A DNA stretch of 64,000 bases from Sporosarcina ureae (GTDB taxonomy: Bacteria > Bacillota > Bacilli > Bacillales_A > Planococcaceae). The position numbers and the translations under genes were made by a program. Location: contig NZ_CP015109.1 of NCBI RefSeq assembly GCF_002082015.1, positions 458,134 to 522,133 of the forward strand. The letters run 5' to 3'. Shown one piece after another: positions 47,925 to 56,636 of this stretch (the stretch's first letter is position 1; each line of letters begins with the position of its first letter). Below the pieces are notes generated by a model. The model saw nothing but the letters and a program-made list of their open reading frames with translations, had not been told where the DNA came from and did not search any database.

Positions 47925-49877
47925 TTAATTCGTAAAGTCTGCAACCAGGCGCCTAAGTAGGATTATCGTTTCTCTTCTTAAAACTTGTGCCGTCTCGATT
48001 GTCAACTCAGCCTCTTTATCGAATGAGGAAGCACGAATACTATCAACCCAGTGTGTGAGGTACTCTACGACATGTACTTTATCTACACTTTCCTTCAATA
48101 GACTCGTCCCGTTTGCACTAATATAATGATAGAAACTACCGAGCGTGACATAATGATAGTACTCTTCACTGCCGATCTCGACAGAGGTCAATCCTGATTC
48201 TGGCATCGCTACATCTATTAAGGGCATCGTCTGTTTATCAGCACGAGCTTTAACTAGAACATGACTGAAGAACTCTTCCACTGCCTTTACATAATCAGCT
48301 GTAATAAAAGCCGCTTTTTGACTGGTTTGGTGACTTTCTGATTGAGAGTCACTTTCAAGTTCATACCATTTCACTTCTGCAGTCGTTAATAGTCGTTTCA
48401 CTTCGTTGGATTTCAATAATTGTGGCAGTTTTTTACCAGCTATTTCAAAGCGTTCTTTCTCTTCTTTATTGAAAATCAACGCACTCTGGGGATGCAGTGA
48501 TGTAAAGGTCTCTTCTAGCAATGTCATCGCTTGTTTAGGGTCAATTGGTTCCAGATCGTATTGCTCAGCCTTTTGTAGGACCGCTTCCACGGCTGGAGAT
48601 AAATCATTCAAATAAAACTCTGTCAGATATTGATCTAATTGGGTCAGGGCATCCGAAATCATAATCTCGCGGTATCCAATTCCCTCGTCAGGTATCAACG
48701 ATAGGATACGGTTTCTTAACTTCATACCTTCATTTCCTAATTCCCAGCCTATCAATAAGTTCAAAGCAGGTTCTTTTACATTGCCTTCTTCTGAAGTTAA
48801 TGTTTTATCCGCCTTATAAAAACAAATCATTGCATTCAGTAAGTTTCTTAGTATAGCGTCTTGATCTTCAAACGGTAATTCAGAAAAATTTGCTGTACAC
48901 ATTTCTTCAATCCCACATTCGTAAAAGAAAAAATTGAAATCGGCCTGTATAAAGGAATCCTCATTGATCTTCCCACCATGTTGCTCCTCAATTACGTTCT
49001 TCATGCGTAATATGTACTCGGAAATTATCGTTAACTGGGAAACGATATCTCCTTTATATTTCTCGATGCGATATTGAACTGCTTGCATATCACCGTGCAA
49101 AACATGTACCGCGTGATAATCATAGGCGGATTTGGAAATGTTTACCAAGCTAATGACGGTTGGTATATCATTTAGATTGAATAGATCATTGAAAGTAATA
49201 TAGAATTCCAGACCAATACTGTGCATCTTCTTGTACTTCATCATATGAATCAAACGTTTACAAAAACTCCGCTTCGTCGGAAAGTCGATCAATGTATCGT
49301 TGTGCACAACTTGTAAAAATAGGTCATACAGATTCATGATGGTCTTTTTCGTTACGCTTTCCAAAATATTGGGGTCTCGTGTTTTATCCATTAATACACT
49401 AAGTTCATTGAAATACCTAGCAAGTGTCTGCATGTGCTCAACACGTGTGTTATTCAATGTTGCACATAACGGATATATTTTTGAATTGAACAGTTGCCAA
49501 GATTCCGCCACATACCCTTCATTATTGAAGAAATAGAACCAAAGATGGTACCGCCAATCCCCTTTAGCTTTAGTATCCTGATCCAACTCAAACGGATCGA
49601 ATTCTTCCCCATAAGCTAGCGCGAGTAAAGTTTCATTATATTGGTTCGCTAAAGTAATTTCACTGTCATACAAATCGGATAGTTCTACGAGCAATGCGTA
49701 CCGTTCATCATCCCGGCATTCGTTAATCACTTTCGTAAACGAAGGATGGTCGATGACATGACACACATCCAAATGACGCCCTTTTAGCAACCACTGACGC
49801 AACATATAATCCAAGAACTCTTCCGAATCCAAATAAGCCCCAAAATGTCGCGCTGAAAACTCTTGATAAATATCCAA
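47925..49877 (-). CDS. Large protein of unknown function (650 residues)
   Basis: Not recognised. A soluble, largely helical protein with no signal peptide, P-loop or metal motif. The N-terminal 150 residues are rich in aromatic and acidic residues (HLWFYFFNNEGYVAESWQLF). The middle has many helix-type segments. The last 130 residues (AAFITADYVKAVEEFFSHVL ... ELTIETAQVLRRETIILLRR) look like a compact helical bundle, somewhat like HEPN-type domains, but lack a clear RxxxxH motif. The TTG start has AAGGGGGA upstream. It is monocistronic: terminators or long gaps lie on either side. Confidence 0.75.
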   Translation of the reverse strand: MDIYQEFSARHFGAYLDSEEFLDYMLRQWLLKGRHLDVCHVIDHPSFTKVINECRDDERYALLVELSDLYDSEITLANQYNETLLALAYGEEFDPFELDQDTKAKGDWRYHLWFYFFNNEGYVAESWQLFNSKIYPLCATLNNTRVEHMQTLARYFNELSVLMDKTRDPNILESVTKKTIMNLYDLFLQVVHNDTLIDFPTKRSFCKRLIHMMKYKKMHSIGLEFYITFNDLFNLNDIPTVISLVNISKSAYDYHAVHVLHGDMQAVQYRIEKYKGDIVSQLTIISEYILRMKNVIEEQHGGKINEDSFIQADFNFFFYECGIEEMCTANFSELPFEDQDAILRNLLNAMICFYKADKTLTSEEGNVKEPALNLLIGWELGNEGMKLRNRILSLIPDEGIGYREIMISDALTQLDQYLTEFYLNDLSPAVEAVLQKAEQYDLEPIDPKQAMTLLEETFTSLHPQSALIFNKEEKERFEIAGKKLPQLLKSNEVKRLLTTAEVKWYELESDSQSESHQTSQKAAFITADYVKAVEEFFSHVLVKARADKQTMPLIDVAMPESGLTSVEIGSEEYYHYVTLGSFYHYISANGTSLLKESVDKVHVVEYLTHWVDSIRASSFDKEAELTIETAQVLRRETIILLRRLVADFTN

Positions 49878-50055
49878 ACTAATTCCCCCTTAACATCTGA
49901 CAACGAGTTGATCTGTACGAATAACAAACTCTATCCTAGAAATAATAAAGTTTGGGCTATTCCTATCATATCGCGATTAGCCTATTTTCTCTACTAGAAA
50001 TCGCAGTTTCAACATAGGACCTTCAACAGGTCGATCCATCTATTTTGTTATAGAC

Positions 50056-50098
50056 AAAAATATAGAGCATTCCATATTTCGCGGAAATGCTCTATATC
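50056..50098 (-). terminator. Terminator of the DUF2975/HTH pair
   Basis: ATATAGAGCATTTCC and GGAATGCTCTATAT form a long stem followed by TTTTTG on the minus strand. Confidence 0.87.
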
Positions 50099-50152
50099 TT
50101 TTAGTATTTTATTATTTGTTGAATTATAGGCCTGGTAATTGAATAATTTTTT

Positions 50153-50383
50153 CTAATCTACTGGGCTTACAGTGTCTTCATCCATTTTATATTCCAAAAT
50201 ATCTCCAGGCTGACACTCTAAAGCCTTACAAATCGCATCCAAAGTCGATAGTCGAATCGCTTTCGCCTTTCCGTTCTTCAGTATTGAAATGTTTGCCATA
50301 GTAATTCCAACTCGCTCAGAAAGTTCCGTGACACTCATTTTCCTTTTAGCCAACATTACATCAATATTGATGATAATTACCAT
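50153..50383 (-). CDS. Small HTH (XRE) regulator, YozG-like
   Basis: A 76-residue DNA-binding protein made almost only of one HTH (MLAKRKMSVTELSERVGITM, ISILKNGKAKAIRLSTLDAI). In B. subtilis YozG is paired with the DUF2975 protein YoaS; the same pair is seen here with a 15-base gap. It may regulate its own operon through the palindrome upstream of the DUF2975 gene. GAGGTGAG precedes the ATG. Confidence 0.85.
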   Translation of the reverse strand: MVIIINIDVMLAKRKMSVTELSERVGITMANISILKNGKAKAIRLSTLDAICKALECQPGDILEYKMDEDTVSPVD

Positions 50384-50398
50384 GTTACTCACCTCAGC

Positions 50399-50890
50399 TT
50401 AGACTATTAAATCATTTTCCTCTTTTATATCTATAGCTTCACTTAAAAGCCTTTGAAGAACAGCAGCAAATACCGCAATCACCATGGAAGCAAAAATAGG
50501 TATCATTCCGACTAGTACCAGTCCTGGGGCATCGTCTATCTCTGCCATTATAAAGAGGAATGGAAAGGCTACTACATACAAGCCACTGATTGTGATCGCA
50601 CAGTATTTAATTTTCTTTAGAGACCTAACAGATAACTCGGAGAAAGCTAGATTCTTGTCAATAAAACTTAATAAGTAAAAGGTTTGATACAATGCAAAAT
50701 AAAATGGGATCACCGAAATATACATGACTAGTAAAATACTATATACCACATATGCAAAATCCCAACCTCTTCCTGCTGCTTCACTTGCTTCACTAGCTAC
50801 CTGTGGCAATAAAAATATGCATAAAGCTAGAACTGGAATACCAATAAATACAACGGCTATTTTTAAAAACAGTGTCGTTCCTCGTTTCAT
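50399..50890 (-). CDS. DUF2975 membrane protein (YoaS-like)
   Basis: A 163-residue protein with four membrane helices (residues 8-28, 46-70, 95-117, 124-148) and the DUF2975 feature of a short loop with FIDKNLAFSELSVRSLKKIK. It forms a two-gene unit with the HTH gene, an arrangement that recurs in Firmicutes; the partner membrane protein may control the regulator. GAGGTG precedes the ATG at 50890. Confidence 0.82.
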   Translation of the reverse strand: MKRGTTLFLKIAVVFIGIPVLALCIFLLPQVASEASEAAGRGWDFAYVVYSILLVMYISVIPFYFALYQTFYLLSFIDKNLAFSELSVRSLKKIKYCAITISGLYVVAFPFLFIMAEIDDAPGLVLVGMIPIFASMVIAVFAAVLQRLLSEAIDIKEENDLIV

Positions 50891-50927
50891 AAAAAGCACC
50901 TCACTTACCTTTTATATTATAAATTCC

Positions 50928-50959
50928 ATTTTAACATAAATTTATCGATTATCAATAAA
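50928..50959 (-). promoter_or_regulatory. Promoter and overlapping palindrome of the DUF2975/HTH operon
   Basis: TTGATA (50955-50950), 16-base spacer, TAAAAT (50933-50928) with extended TG. The inverted repeat TTTATCGAT-T-ATCAATAAA (50941-50959, 8 of 9 pairs) covers the -35 and spacer. The rest of the 318-base gap to 51208 holds one terminator and nothing else recognised. Confidence 0.55.
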
Positions 50960-51080
50960 TATATGTTGTACAATAACACTTTATCTATTTAACTTGTATG
51001 ATCCCTTCCGTCTGGATTACACCAAAATAGACAAAAAAACTTGGATTTACTTTCATAAAACTTCGACAATACTGTCGATA

Positions 51081-51125
51081 AAAAAACGCTAACCCATTTA
51101 TATTTTATAAATGAGTCAGCGTTTA
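51081..51125 (-). terminator. Terminator of the PhnB-like gene
   Basis: AAACGCTGACTCATTTAT and ATAAATGGGTTAGCGTTT pair with two mismatches, followed by TTTTATC on the minus strand. Confidence 0.82.
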
Positions 51126-51208
51126 CTGTTTATATTGTCTATAAAAAACCTACATACTTTAGTTAAGTAGCCAATTATGAAATATCTCACAGACCATTTG
51201 CGTCTGAA

Positions 51209-51607
51209 TTACTCTGGCAAATTCAACTGCCAAGAAATGCCGAACTGGTCATTTAGCCATCCGAACTTTTTACTGAACCCATAATTGTTGATTGGCATGA
51301 GTGCTGTGCCATTTTGCATCATTTTTTCATACAGACTATCAATTTCCTCTTCAGTATCACATGTTAAATAAATAGAGAAGGATGGTGTAAATGTAAACTC
51401 ATGATCAATATGGCTATCGATACACATGAACTCCTGTCCTTTTAATGAAAATACCGCTTGAAATACTGTACCTTCTTCACCAGGTCCTTCAGGTCCGTAA
51501 CGAGTAATGCTTTTAATTTCTGAATCCTCAATAAGAGTGGTGTAGTATTTCATAGCTTCTTCCGCGGTCCCACCTTGAAACATTAAAAATGGCTTTATGT
51601 CCTTCAC
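51209..51607 (-). CDS. VOC family protein, PhnB/YdhR-like
   Basis: A 132-residue glyoxalase-fold protein. KPFLMFQGGTAEEAMKYYTT starts the fold, FMCIDSHIDHEFTFTPSFSI lies in the middle, and FGWLNDQFGISWQLNLPE is the typical end of the PhnB branch. Usually a homodimer with unknown small-molecule ligand. The start is GTG at 51607 with AAAGGAA upstream. Confidence 0.85.
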   Translation of the reverse strand: MKDIKPFLMFQGGTAEEAMKYYTTLIEDSEIKSITRYGPEGPGEEGTVFQAVFSLKGQEFMCIDSHIDHEFTFTPSFSIYLTCDTEEEIDSLYEKMMQNGTALMPINNYGFSKKFGWLNDQFGISWQLNLPE

Positions 51608-51649
51608 ATTAAACTTTCCTTTCTTTACATAAACTTTATTTTTACTGTT

Positions 51650-52018
51650 CTATTTCCGCCAAAAACTTTTACAATCTGCTTTATCCTGAATATTAAATTC
51701 AATAATCTTCTTAAGCAAATCGTAATGGATCGGTTCATTCCACTGAATTCTAAACAAGCCTTTAGTCGCGCTGTAGCCGAGCTGTGCAATATCATCTGCA
51801 AAGTTCGCTATCCCTGCCGGTTCAGGTGAAACACTTATATGATGCTTAGCTGTAGAAAAACCAATAATAAATGTGTCATGATCAGAAAACATGGGTGTAT
51901 TCCATTTGATTATTGGTTCCAAATTGGGAAATTCATTAGCAACCCATTTCAAAATTTCCTCTATCCGATCACGATGGTCTGGATCATCAATGCTTGCTAG
52001 ATATTTTGAAAAAACCAT
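51650..52018 (-). CDS. DUF1801 / YdhG-like iron-chaperone-fold protein
   Basis: A 122-residue protein with [40 protein letters not shown] and [20 protein letters not shown], all typical of the DUF1801 family that includes the frataxin-like YdhG. The ATG at 52018 has AGGGGG nine bases upstream and is preferred over ATGs at 52027 and 52063. The same frame stays open upstream as far as 52186 without a usable start, perhaps a remnant of another gene. Confidence 0.82.
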   Translation of the reverse strand: MVFSKYLASIDDPDHRDRIEEILKWVANEFPNLEPIIKWNTPMFSDHDTFIIGFSTAKHHISVSPEPAGIANFADDIAQLGYSATKGLFRIQWNEPIHYDLLKKIIEFNIQDKADCKSFWRK

Positions 52019-52297
52019 TATGTACATCCCCCTAAAGTACTCACTAACCTTTTGTAACAACATCTTTCCTGAATTTAAGTACGTTACACCTATCGATGCT
52101 TGGTCATCAATACTATCTAGTTCATCTTTGAATAAAAATGTTTGATTGCTATCTAAATAGAGTAGATGTATGAATTCCAGTTTTCCTTAAATCGTAAAAC
52201 AGAACACTAATTAGCAAAGAGGGCCATTTAGTGAGCTGTTTATCTTTACTTATTATACGCTATTAGAGCTTGTTTAGTTAGCTAAAAGCACATGCAA

Positions 52298-52708
52298 TCA
52301 TTGTTCTACTACTTTTTTAAGTTGATCTCCAAAATTCATCCAACTATATCTTGCTCCTTCAATAGCTCCTTTTGTCGCTTTTGTTTCTTCACTAAAACCA
52401 GTTTGTTCAAAATACACATGTGTAGCGCCATTTGAACTTGTTGACAATGTCCATGTAATTGTAGTGGTTTCTCCGGCACTTGCCCAAGTGTAAGATAAAA
52501 TATGAGGCTCTTCTACTTCAAGCACCTCGCCATGAATGATTCCATCCCACCATTCATTTGGCTCAGAACGAAATTGGAACTTTTCTCCGATCACTGGTGC
52601 AAAGTCATTTTTCCAAATCCATTTTGCCAGCATTTCTGAATCTGTTAATGCCTTCCACACTTCTTCAATTGAACTTGAAAATTGAAAATCTACTGTTATA
52701 TCCGCCAT
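52298..52708 (-). CDS. SRPBCC/AHSA1 family protein
   Basis: A 136-residue START-like fold protein. It has the family pattern SSIEEVWKALTDSEMLAKWI, GEVLEVEEPHILSYTWAS and a C-terminal helix ARYSWMNFGDQLKKVVEQ. These bind hydrophobic ligands or act as Aha1-like proteins. A strong palindrome near the -10 suggests repression by a TetR-type protein. CGGAGGA precedes the ATG. Confidence 0.88.
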   Translation of the reverse strand: MADITVDFQFSSSIEEVWKALTDSEMLAKWIWKNDFAPVIGEKFQFRSEPNEWWDGIIHGEVLEVEEPHILSYTWASAGETTTITWTLSTSSNGATHVYFEQTGFSEETKATKGAIEGARYSWMNFGDQLKKVVEQ

Positions 52709-52739
52709 TGTCTATTCCTCCGATAACACTTTTTAAGTT

Positions 52740-52768
52740 ATGACACCGGTTAGTGTCGTGTCATTATA
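52740..52768 (-). promoter_or_regulatory. TATAAT with adjoining TetR-type palindrome
   Basis: On the minus strand TATAAT (52768-52763) is followed directly by a nested inverted repeat: the arms are ATGACAC and GTGTCAT (outer) with GACAC/GTGTC also pairing inside. The -35 is poor. A repressor there would block initiation. The rest of the gap to 53109 holds one terminator. Confidence 0.6.
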
Positions 52769-52891
52769 TATTCTAGGCATAATTGGCACCCCTTTATTCA
52801 CTTACCTATAATTAAATTCGTATTCCGTCTATTCTTATAGTGTAATTCTTTGTCTTTTTGGATTTTAGTGTGACTATTTGAATTTCTATAC

Positions 52892-52938
52892 AAAAAGCAC
52901 GATAAACATTGATTTAACAATGTTTAACGTGCTTTTTT
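52892..52938 (-). terminator. Terminator downstream of the leucine operon
   Basis: AAAAAGCACGTTAAACATTG and CAATGTTTATCGTGCTTTTT pair with one mismatch. It lies 170 bases after the carboxyltransferase stop on the minus strand. Confidence 0.82.
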
Positions 52939-53109
52939 AATTCGCCTCTAGATTTCAACCTATTACGCCTCATGAAAACATGAAAATGCATTCATAGCAA
53001 TAGTTTGCGTACTGTGTGTATACGTTCTATTTACCAATTCATGAAAATATAAAATTGAATAATTAATTAAAAGCCCCTCTACACAGTGACAAATGCCTGC
53101 CACTTGCCA

Positions 53110-54654
53110 TCACACCGGATAAACGGGATGCTTGCGGTCTGTAAACTGAATATATTTCGTCGCGTACGCTTCGTAGCGGGTAATCAGCTCATCGCGCAGT
53201 GAATCTGCTGGGATGATTCCATCGATAATCATTTCGGAAGCTAAATGGTAAATGTCGATATCCTCTTTGTATTCGTTGCGCTTCTCTTCAATATACGCTG
53301 CGCGCTCTTCTTCAGGCAACGCGGCAATTTTATTAGCGTAGACTGCATTGATCGCTGCGTCGGGTCCCATAACCGCTATGGAAGCAGTTGGTAGCGCTAA
53401 ACATGCGTCCGGTTCAAATGCCGGCCCAGCCATGGCGTACAACCCTGCGCCATATGCTTTGCGAACGATAACGGAAATTTTCGGCACCGTCGCTTCTGAC
53501 ATTGCAGAAATCATTTTCGCACCGTGGCGGATGATGCCTGCACGCTCTACTTTCGTTCCGATCATGAATCCAGGTACGTCGACTAAGAAAAGTAGCGGAA
53601 TGTGGAATGCATCGCAAAGGTTGATGAACTTTGCCGCTTTGTCGGCAGAGTCATGGAATAGCACGCCACCTTTAACACGCGGCTGGTTGGCGATAATGCC
53701 GACTGCTTTTCCGTCGATGCGCGCAAGACCAGTAATAAGCTCACCTGCAAACAGTTTCTTAATTTCGAACCATGAATCTTCATCGATAATCCCTTTGATC
53801 AAGTCGTGCATATTAAACGGAGCGTTTTCATTTTTCGGAATGATTTCTTCCAGTGCTTTATCCAGCTGTTTAGGCAACACTGCATCACGTACAGGCGGCT
53901 TTTCTGAGAAGTTTGCCGGGAAATACGATAAATATCTCCGGGCCGCTGCAATTGCATCTTCTTCGTTTTTCGCGAGCACATCACCGCATCCTGAAGTTGA
54001 GCAGTGCATGCGCGCGCCGCCCATTTCTTCAAGCGTTACTTTTTCGCCAATGACCATTTCTGCCATACGCGGTGATCCAAGGTACATCGAAGCATTTTTG
54101 TCGACCATAATGACGATATCGCAAAACGCCGGGATATATGCACCGCCAGCAGCTGACGGTCCGAACAAGACGCAGATTTGCGGAATCCGGCCGGATAATT
54201 TTACTTGGTTGTAGAAAATTCTTCCTGCACCACGGCGACCCGGGAACATTTCGACTTGATCCGTAATCCGTGCGCCTGCTGAATCAACTAAATAAACGAG
54301 CGGCACATTCAATTTTTCAGCGGTTTCCTGGATACGGATAATTTTTTCCACTGTTCTTGCGCCCCATGAGCCTGCTTTGATTGTAGAATCATTTGCCATG
54401 ACGCAAACAACTTGGCCGTTAATCTTCCCCATGCCTGTAACAACACCGTCAGCAGGAAGATCGCCCGCCATGCAGTTCGCAAATTGGCCGTCTTCAATTT
54501 CCAGTTCTGAATCGAATAGCAATTTTAAGCGATCCCGGACGAACATTTTTCCTTGTTCCGTATTTTTGTCATGGTATTTCGGCGCGCCACCTTTTTTAAT
54601 TTGCTCTACTCTTTCATTCAATGTTTGCTGCAAAGATTTCGTATCTGTTGTCAT
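53110..54654 (-). CDS. yngE: Acyl-CoA carboxylase carboxyltransferase subunit (methylcrotonyl-CoA type)
   Basis: A 514-residue biotin-dependent carboxyltransferase that moves CO2 from biotin to the acyl-CoA. It has VYLVDSAGARITDQVEMFPG, LFGPSAAGGAYIPAFCDIVI, FLVDVPGFMIGTKVERAGII and RKAYGAGLYAMAGPAFEPDA. In this operon its substrate is inferred to be 3-methylcrotonyl-CoA. It is counterpart of YngE (511 residues in B. subtilis). GGGAGG seven bases before the ATG at 54654. It is the last gene of the operon. Confidence 0.93.
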   Translation of the reverse strand: MTTDTKSLQQTLNERVEQIKKGGAPKYHDKNTEQGKMFVRDRLKLLFDSELEIEDGQFANCMAGDLPADGVVTGMGKINGQVVCVMANDSTIKAGSWGARTVEKIIRIQETAEKLNVPLVYLVDSAGARITDQVEMFPGRRGAGRIFYNQVKLSGRIPQICVLFGPSAAGGAYIPAFCDIVIMVDKNASMYLGSPRMAEMVIGEKVTLEEMGGARMHCSTSGCGDVLAKNEEDAIAAARRYLSYFPANFSEKPPVRDAVLPKQLDKALEEIIPKNENAPFNMHDLIKGIIDEDSWFEIKKLFAGELITGLARIDGKAVGIIANQPRVKGGVLFHDSADKAAKFINLCDAFHIPLLFLVDVPGFMIGTKVERAGIIRHGAKMISAMSEATVPKISVIVRKAYGAGLYAMAGPAFEPDACLALPTASIAVMGPDAAINAVYANKIAALPEEERAAYIEEKRNEYKEDIDIYHLASEMIIDGIIPADSLRDELITRYEAYATKYIQFTDRKHPVYPV

Positions 54655-54680
54655 AGTCCTGCCTCCCTTATGATTATTCA

Positions 54681-55463
54681 TCATTCGCCAGTGTATACAG
54701 GCTTGCGTTTTTCCTTGAATGCCTGCAGTCCTTCGAGTCGATCTTTTGAAGGGATCGTCACTTCATAGGCGTTCTGTTCAATCGCGAGTCCCGTCTGCAG
54801 ATCGACGTCATACCCATGGTCGATCGCGAACTTGGCCTGCGTGACAGCAAGCGGACCGTTCGCTGCAATTTGTCCCGCAACGACAAGCGCTTTATCCATC
54901 AGCTGATCGAGGGGTGCAATGTATTCAGCGAGCCCGATTTCCAATGCTTCTGCCGCTCCCACTTTACGCGCTGTAAAAATAAGCTCTTTCGCCCGTCCTT
55001 TGCCGATCAATCTCGGTAGACGCTGCGTACCACCGGCTCCCGGAATAATGCCGAGCGAAGTTTCGGTTAATCCGAACTTTGCCGAGTCTGCTGCAATTCG
55101 GATGTCACACGCCAGTGCCAGTTCTGTCCCGCCACCGAGCGCAACGCCGTTGACTGCGGCGATGACCGGCTGCGGCAGTGATTCAATGCCGTTAATCGTC
55201 TGGCGGATCAATGAAACTGTCTTGCGCACATCGACCGGATTCATTCCTGCACGTTCTTTTAAATCAGCACCTGCACAAAAAGCTTTTTCGCCAGCGCCCG
55301 TTATGATAATAGCCCGGATTTCCCGGTCATAGCGGCATTCCAACAGCGCATCGTAAAGCCCATTCAGCATCTCAGTTGACAATGCATTTGCCGCTTCCGG
55401 ACGATTCAATAAGATGACCGCAATTCCGTAGTTGCGCTTTTCATATACCACTTTATTCTCCAT
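54681..55463 (-). CDS. yngF: Enoyl-CoA hydratase/isomerase family, probable methylglutaconyl-CoA hydratase
   Basis: A 260-residue crotonase. NYGIAVILLNRPEAANALST, AIIITGAGEKAFCAGADLKE (oxyanion loop), AAVNGVALGGGTELALACDI and EYIAPLDQLMDKALVVAGQI are standard for the family. In this operon the expected step is hydration of 3-methylglutaconyl-CoA to HMG-CoA. AAGGATG precedes the ATG at 55463. Confidence 0.92.
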   Translation of the reverse strand: MENKVVYEKRNYGIAVILLNRPEAANALSTEMLNGLYDALLECRYDREIRAIIITGAGEKAFCAGADLKERAGMNPVDVRKTVSLIRQTINGIESLPQPVIAAVNGVALGGGTELALACDIRIAADSAKFGLTETSLGIIPGAGGTQRLPRLIGKGRAKELIFTARKVGAAEALEIGLAEYIAPLDQLMDKALVVAGQIAANGPLAVTQAKFAIDHGYDVDLQTGLAIEQNAYEVTIPSKDRLEGLQAFKEKRKPVYTGE

Positions 55464-55476
55464 TTTTTCACATCCT

Positions 55477-56382
55477 TCATTTATCATGTGCACCGGCAGC
55501 CTGCAAATTTTTACTAGGAAGCACCTTGCCGATTTTTTCTTGAATAAACATGGATGCCGCTAAAATTTTCTCTTCATCGACACCGGTATGAATACCCATG
55601 CCGTGTAGCATATACAATAAATCGTCTGTCGCTACGTTGCCTGAAGCACCAGGTGCGTACGGACAACCACCAAGCCCGCCAGCTGAACTGTCGAACACTG
55701 TAATGCCCATATCAAGCGACGCTAAAACATTCGCTAAAGCTGTTCCACGCGTGTCATGGAAATGCATAGCCAATTTGTCTGCTGGAAAACGTTTCAGCAG
55801 CACGTCAAGCATTTCCTGGACTTGCCGTGGATTCGCAACGCCGATCGTATCACCTAGCGATAATTCGTCAATACCCATGTCAAACAGTGATTCCGACACG
55901 CGGACGACCGCTTCCGTATCGACCATTCCTTCGTACGGACAGCCGAACACTGTTGACACATAGCCTCGCGTCTTCTTACCTGCCGCATTCGCGTCTTGAA
56001 CAATTTCATTTAAAACGGGCAGTGTATCCGCGATCGTTTTATTAATGTTTTTCAAATTATGCGTCTCGCTCGCCGACATGAACACCGCTGCTTCATCGAT
56101 ATCCGATGCAAAAGCCCGTTCAAGCCCTTGGCGGTTCGGGACGAGGGCCGAGTAAGAGACGCCCGGCTCTCGCTTAATACCCGCCATCACATCACCTGCG
56201 TCCGCAAGTGCTGGAATCCATTTCGGATTGACGAAAGACGTCACTTCAATCGATGGGAGTCCGCTTTTGGACAGCATATTAATCCAAGCCATTTTATCTT
56301 CGGTCGGAATAAAGATTTTTTCGTTCTGCAGTCCGTCACGCGGTCCGACTTCTTTAATCGTAATTGTTTCAGGCCATTTCAT
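55477..56382 (-). CDS. mvaB: Hydroxymethylglutaryl-CoA lyase
   Basis: A 301-residue TIM-barrel lyase that splits HMG-CoA to acetyl-CoA and acetoacetate. It opens with IKEVGPRDGLQNEKIFIPTE, has LSLGDTIGVANPRQV, the metal His pair in LAMHFHDTRGTALANVL and the catalytic Cys in GLGGCPYAPGASGNVATDDL. It is the counterpart of B. subtilis MvaB/YngG. AGAAGGAGA precedes the ATG. Confidence 0.95.
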   Translation of the reverse strand: MKWPETITIKEVGPRDGLQNEKIFIPTEDKMAWINMLSKSGLPSIEVTSFVNPKWIPALADAGDVMAGIKREPGVSYSALVPNRQGLERAFASDIDEAAVFMSASETHNLKNINKTIADTLPVLNEIVQDANAAGKKTRGYVSTVFGCPYEGMVDTEAVVRVSESLFDMGIDELSLGDTIGVANPRQVQEMLDVLLKRFPADKLAMHFHDTRGTALANVLASLDMGITVFDSSAGGLGGCPYAPGASGNVATDDLLYMLHGMGIHTGVDEEKILAASMFIQEKIGKVLPSKNLQAAGAHDK

Positions 56383-56405
56383 CGTTTCATCTCCTTCTAC
56401 AGGAA

Positions 56406-56618
56406 TTATTCAATGACTGCGATGACGTCTCCTTCGTTGACGAATTCACCTTCGTTCACTCTTACTTCTTTCACGACACCATCGAAATCAGTAGCAATCG
56501 GTATTTCCATTTTCATCGATTCCAAGATAGCAATATCTTGATCTTCTTCTACTTCGTCTCCTGCTTTTACAAGTACTTTCCAAACGCTCCCTGCCATGCT
56601 TGCTGTAATTTCTGTCAT
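56406..56618 (-). CDS. yngHB: Biotin carboxyl carrier protein (stand-alone biotinyl domain)
   Basis: A 70-residue biotinyl domain with the modification lysine in AILESMKMEIPIA and the paired VNEGEFVNEGDVIAVIE hairpin. It completes the three-part acyl-CoA carboxylase with the biotin carboxylase and carboxyltransferase in this operon. GGGAGG is seven bases before the ATG at 56618 and only four from the ATG at 56621. Confidence 0.93.
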   Translation of the reverse strand: MTEITASMAGSVWKVLVKAGDEVEEDQDIAILESMKMEIPIATDFDGVVKEVRVNEGEFVNEGDVIAVIE

Positions 56619-56636
56619 CATAATTCCTCCCAAGAG

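Noticed and set aside
53348..54214. 288-codon open frame on the plus strand inside the carboxyltransferase gene
   Set aside because: Antisense to a well-supported enzyme; long antisense frames are expected in this GC-rich stretch, and no start site or protein-like motif is seen.
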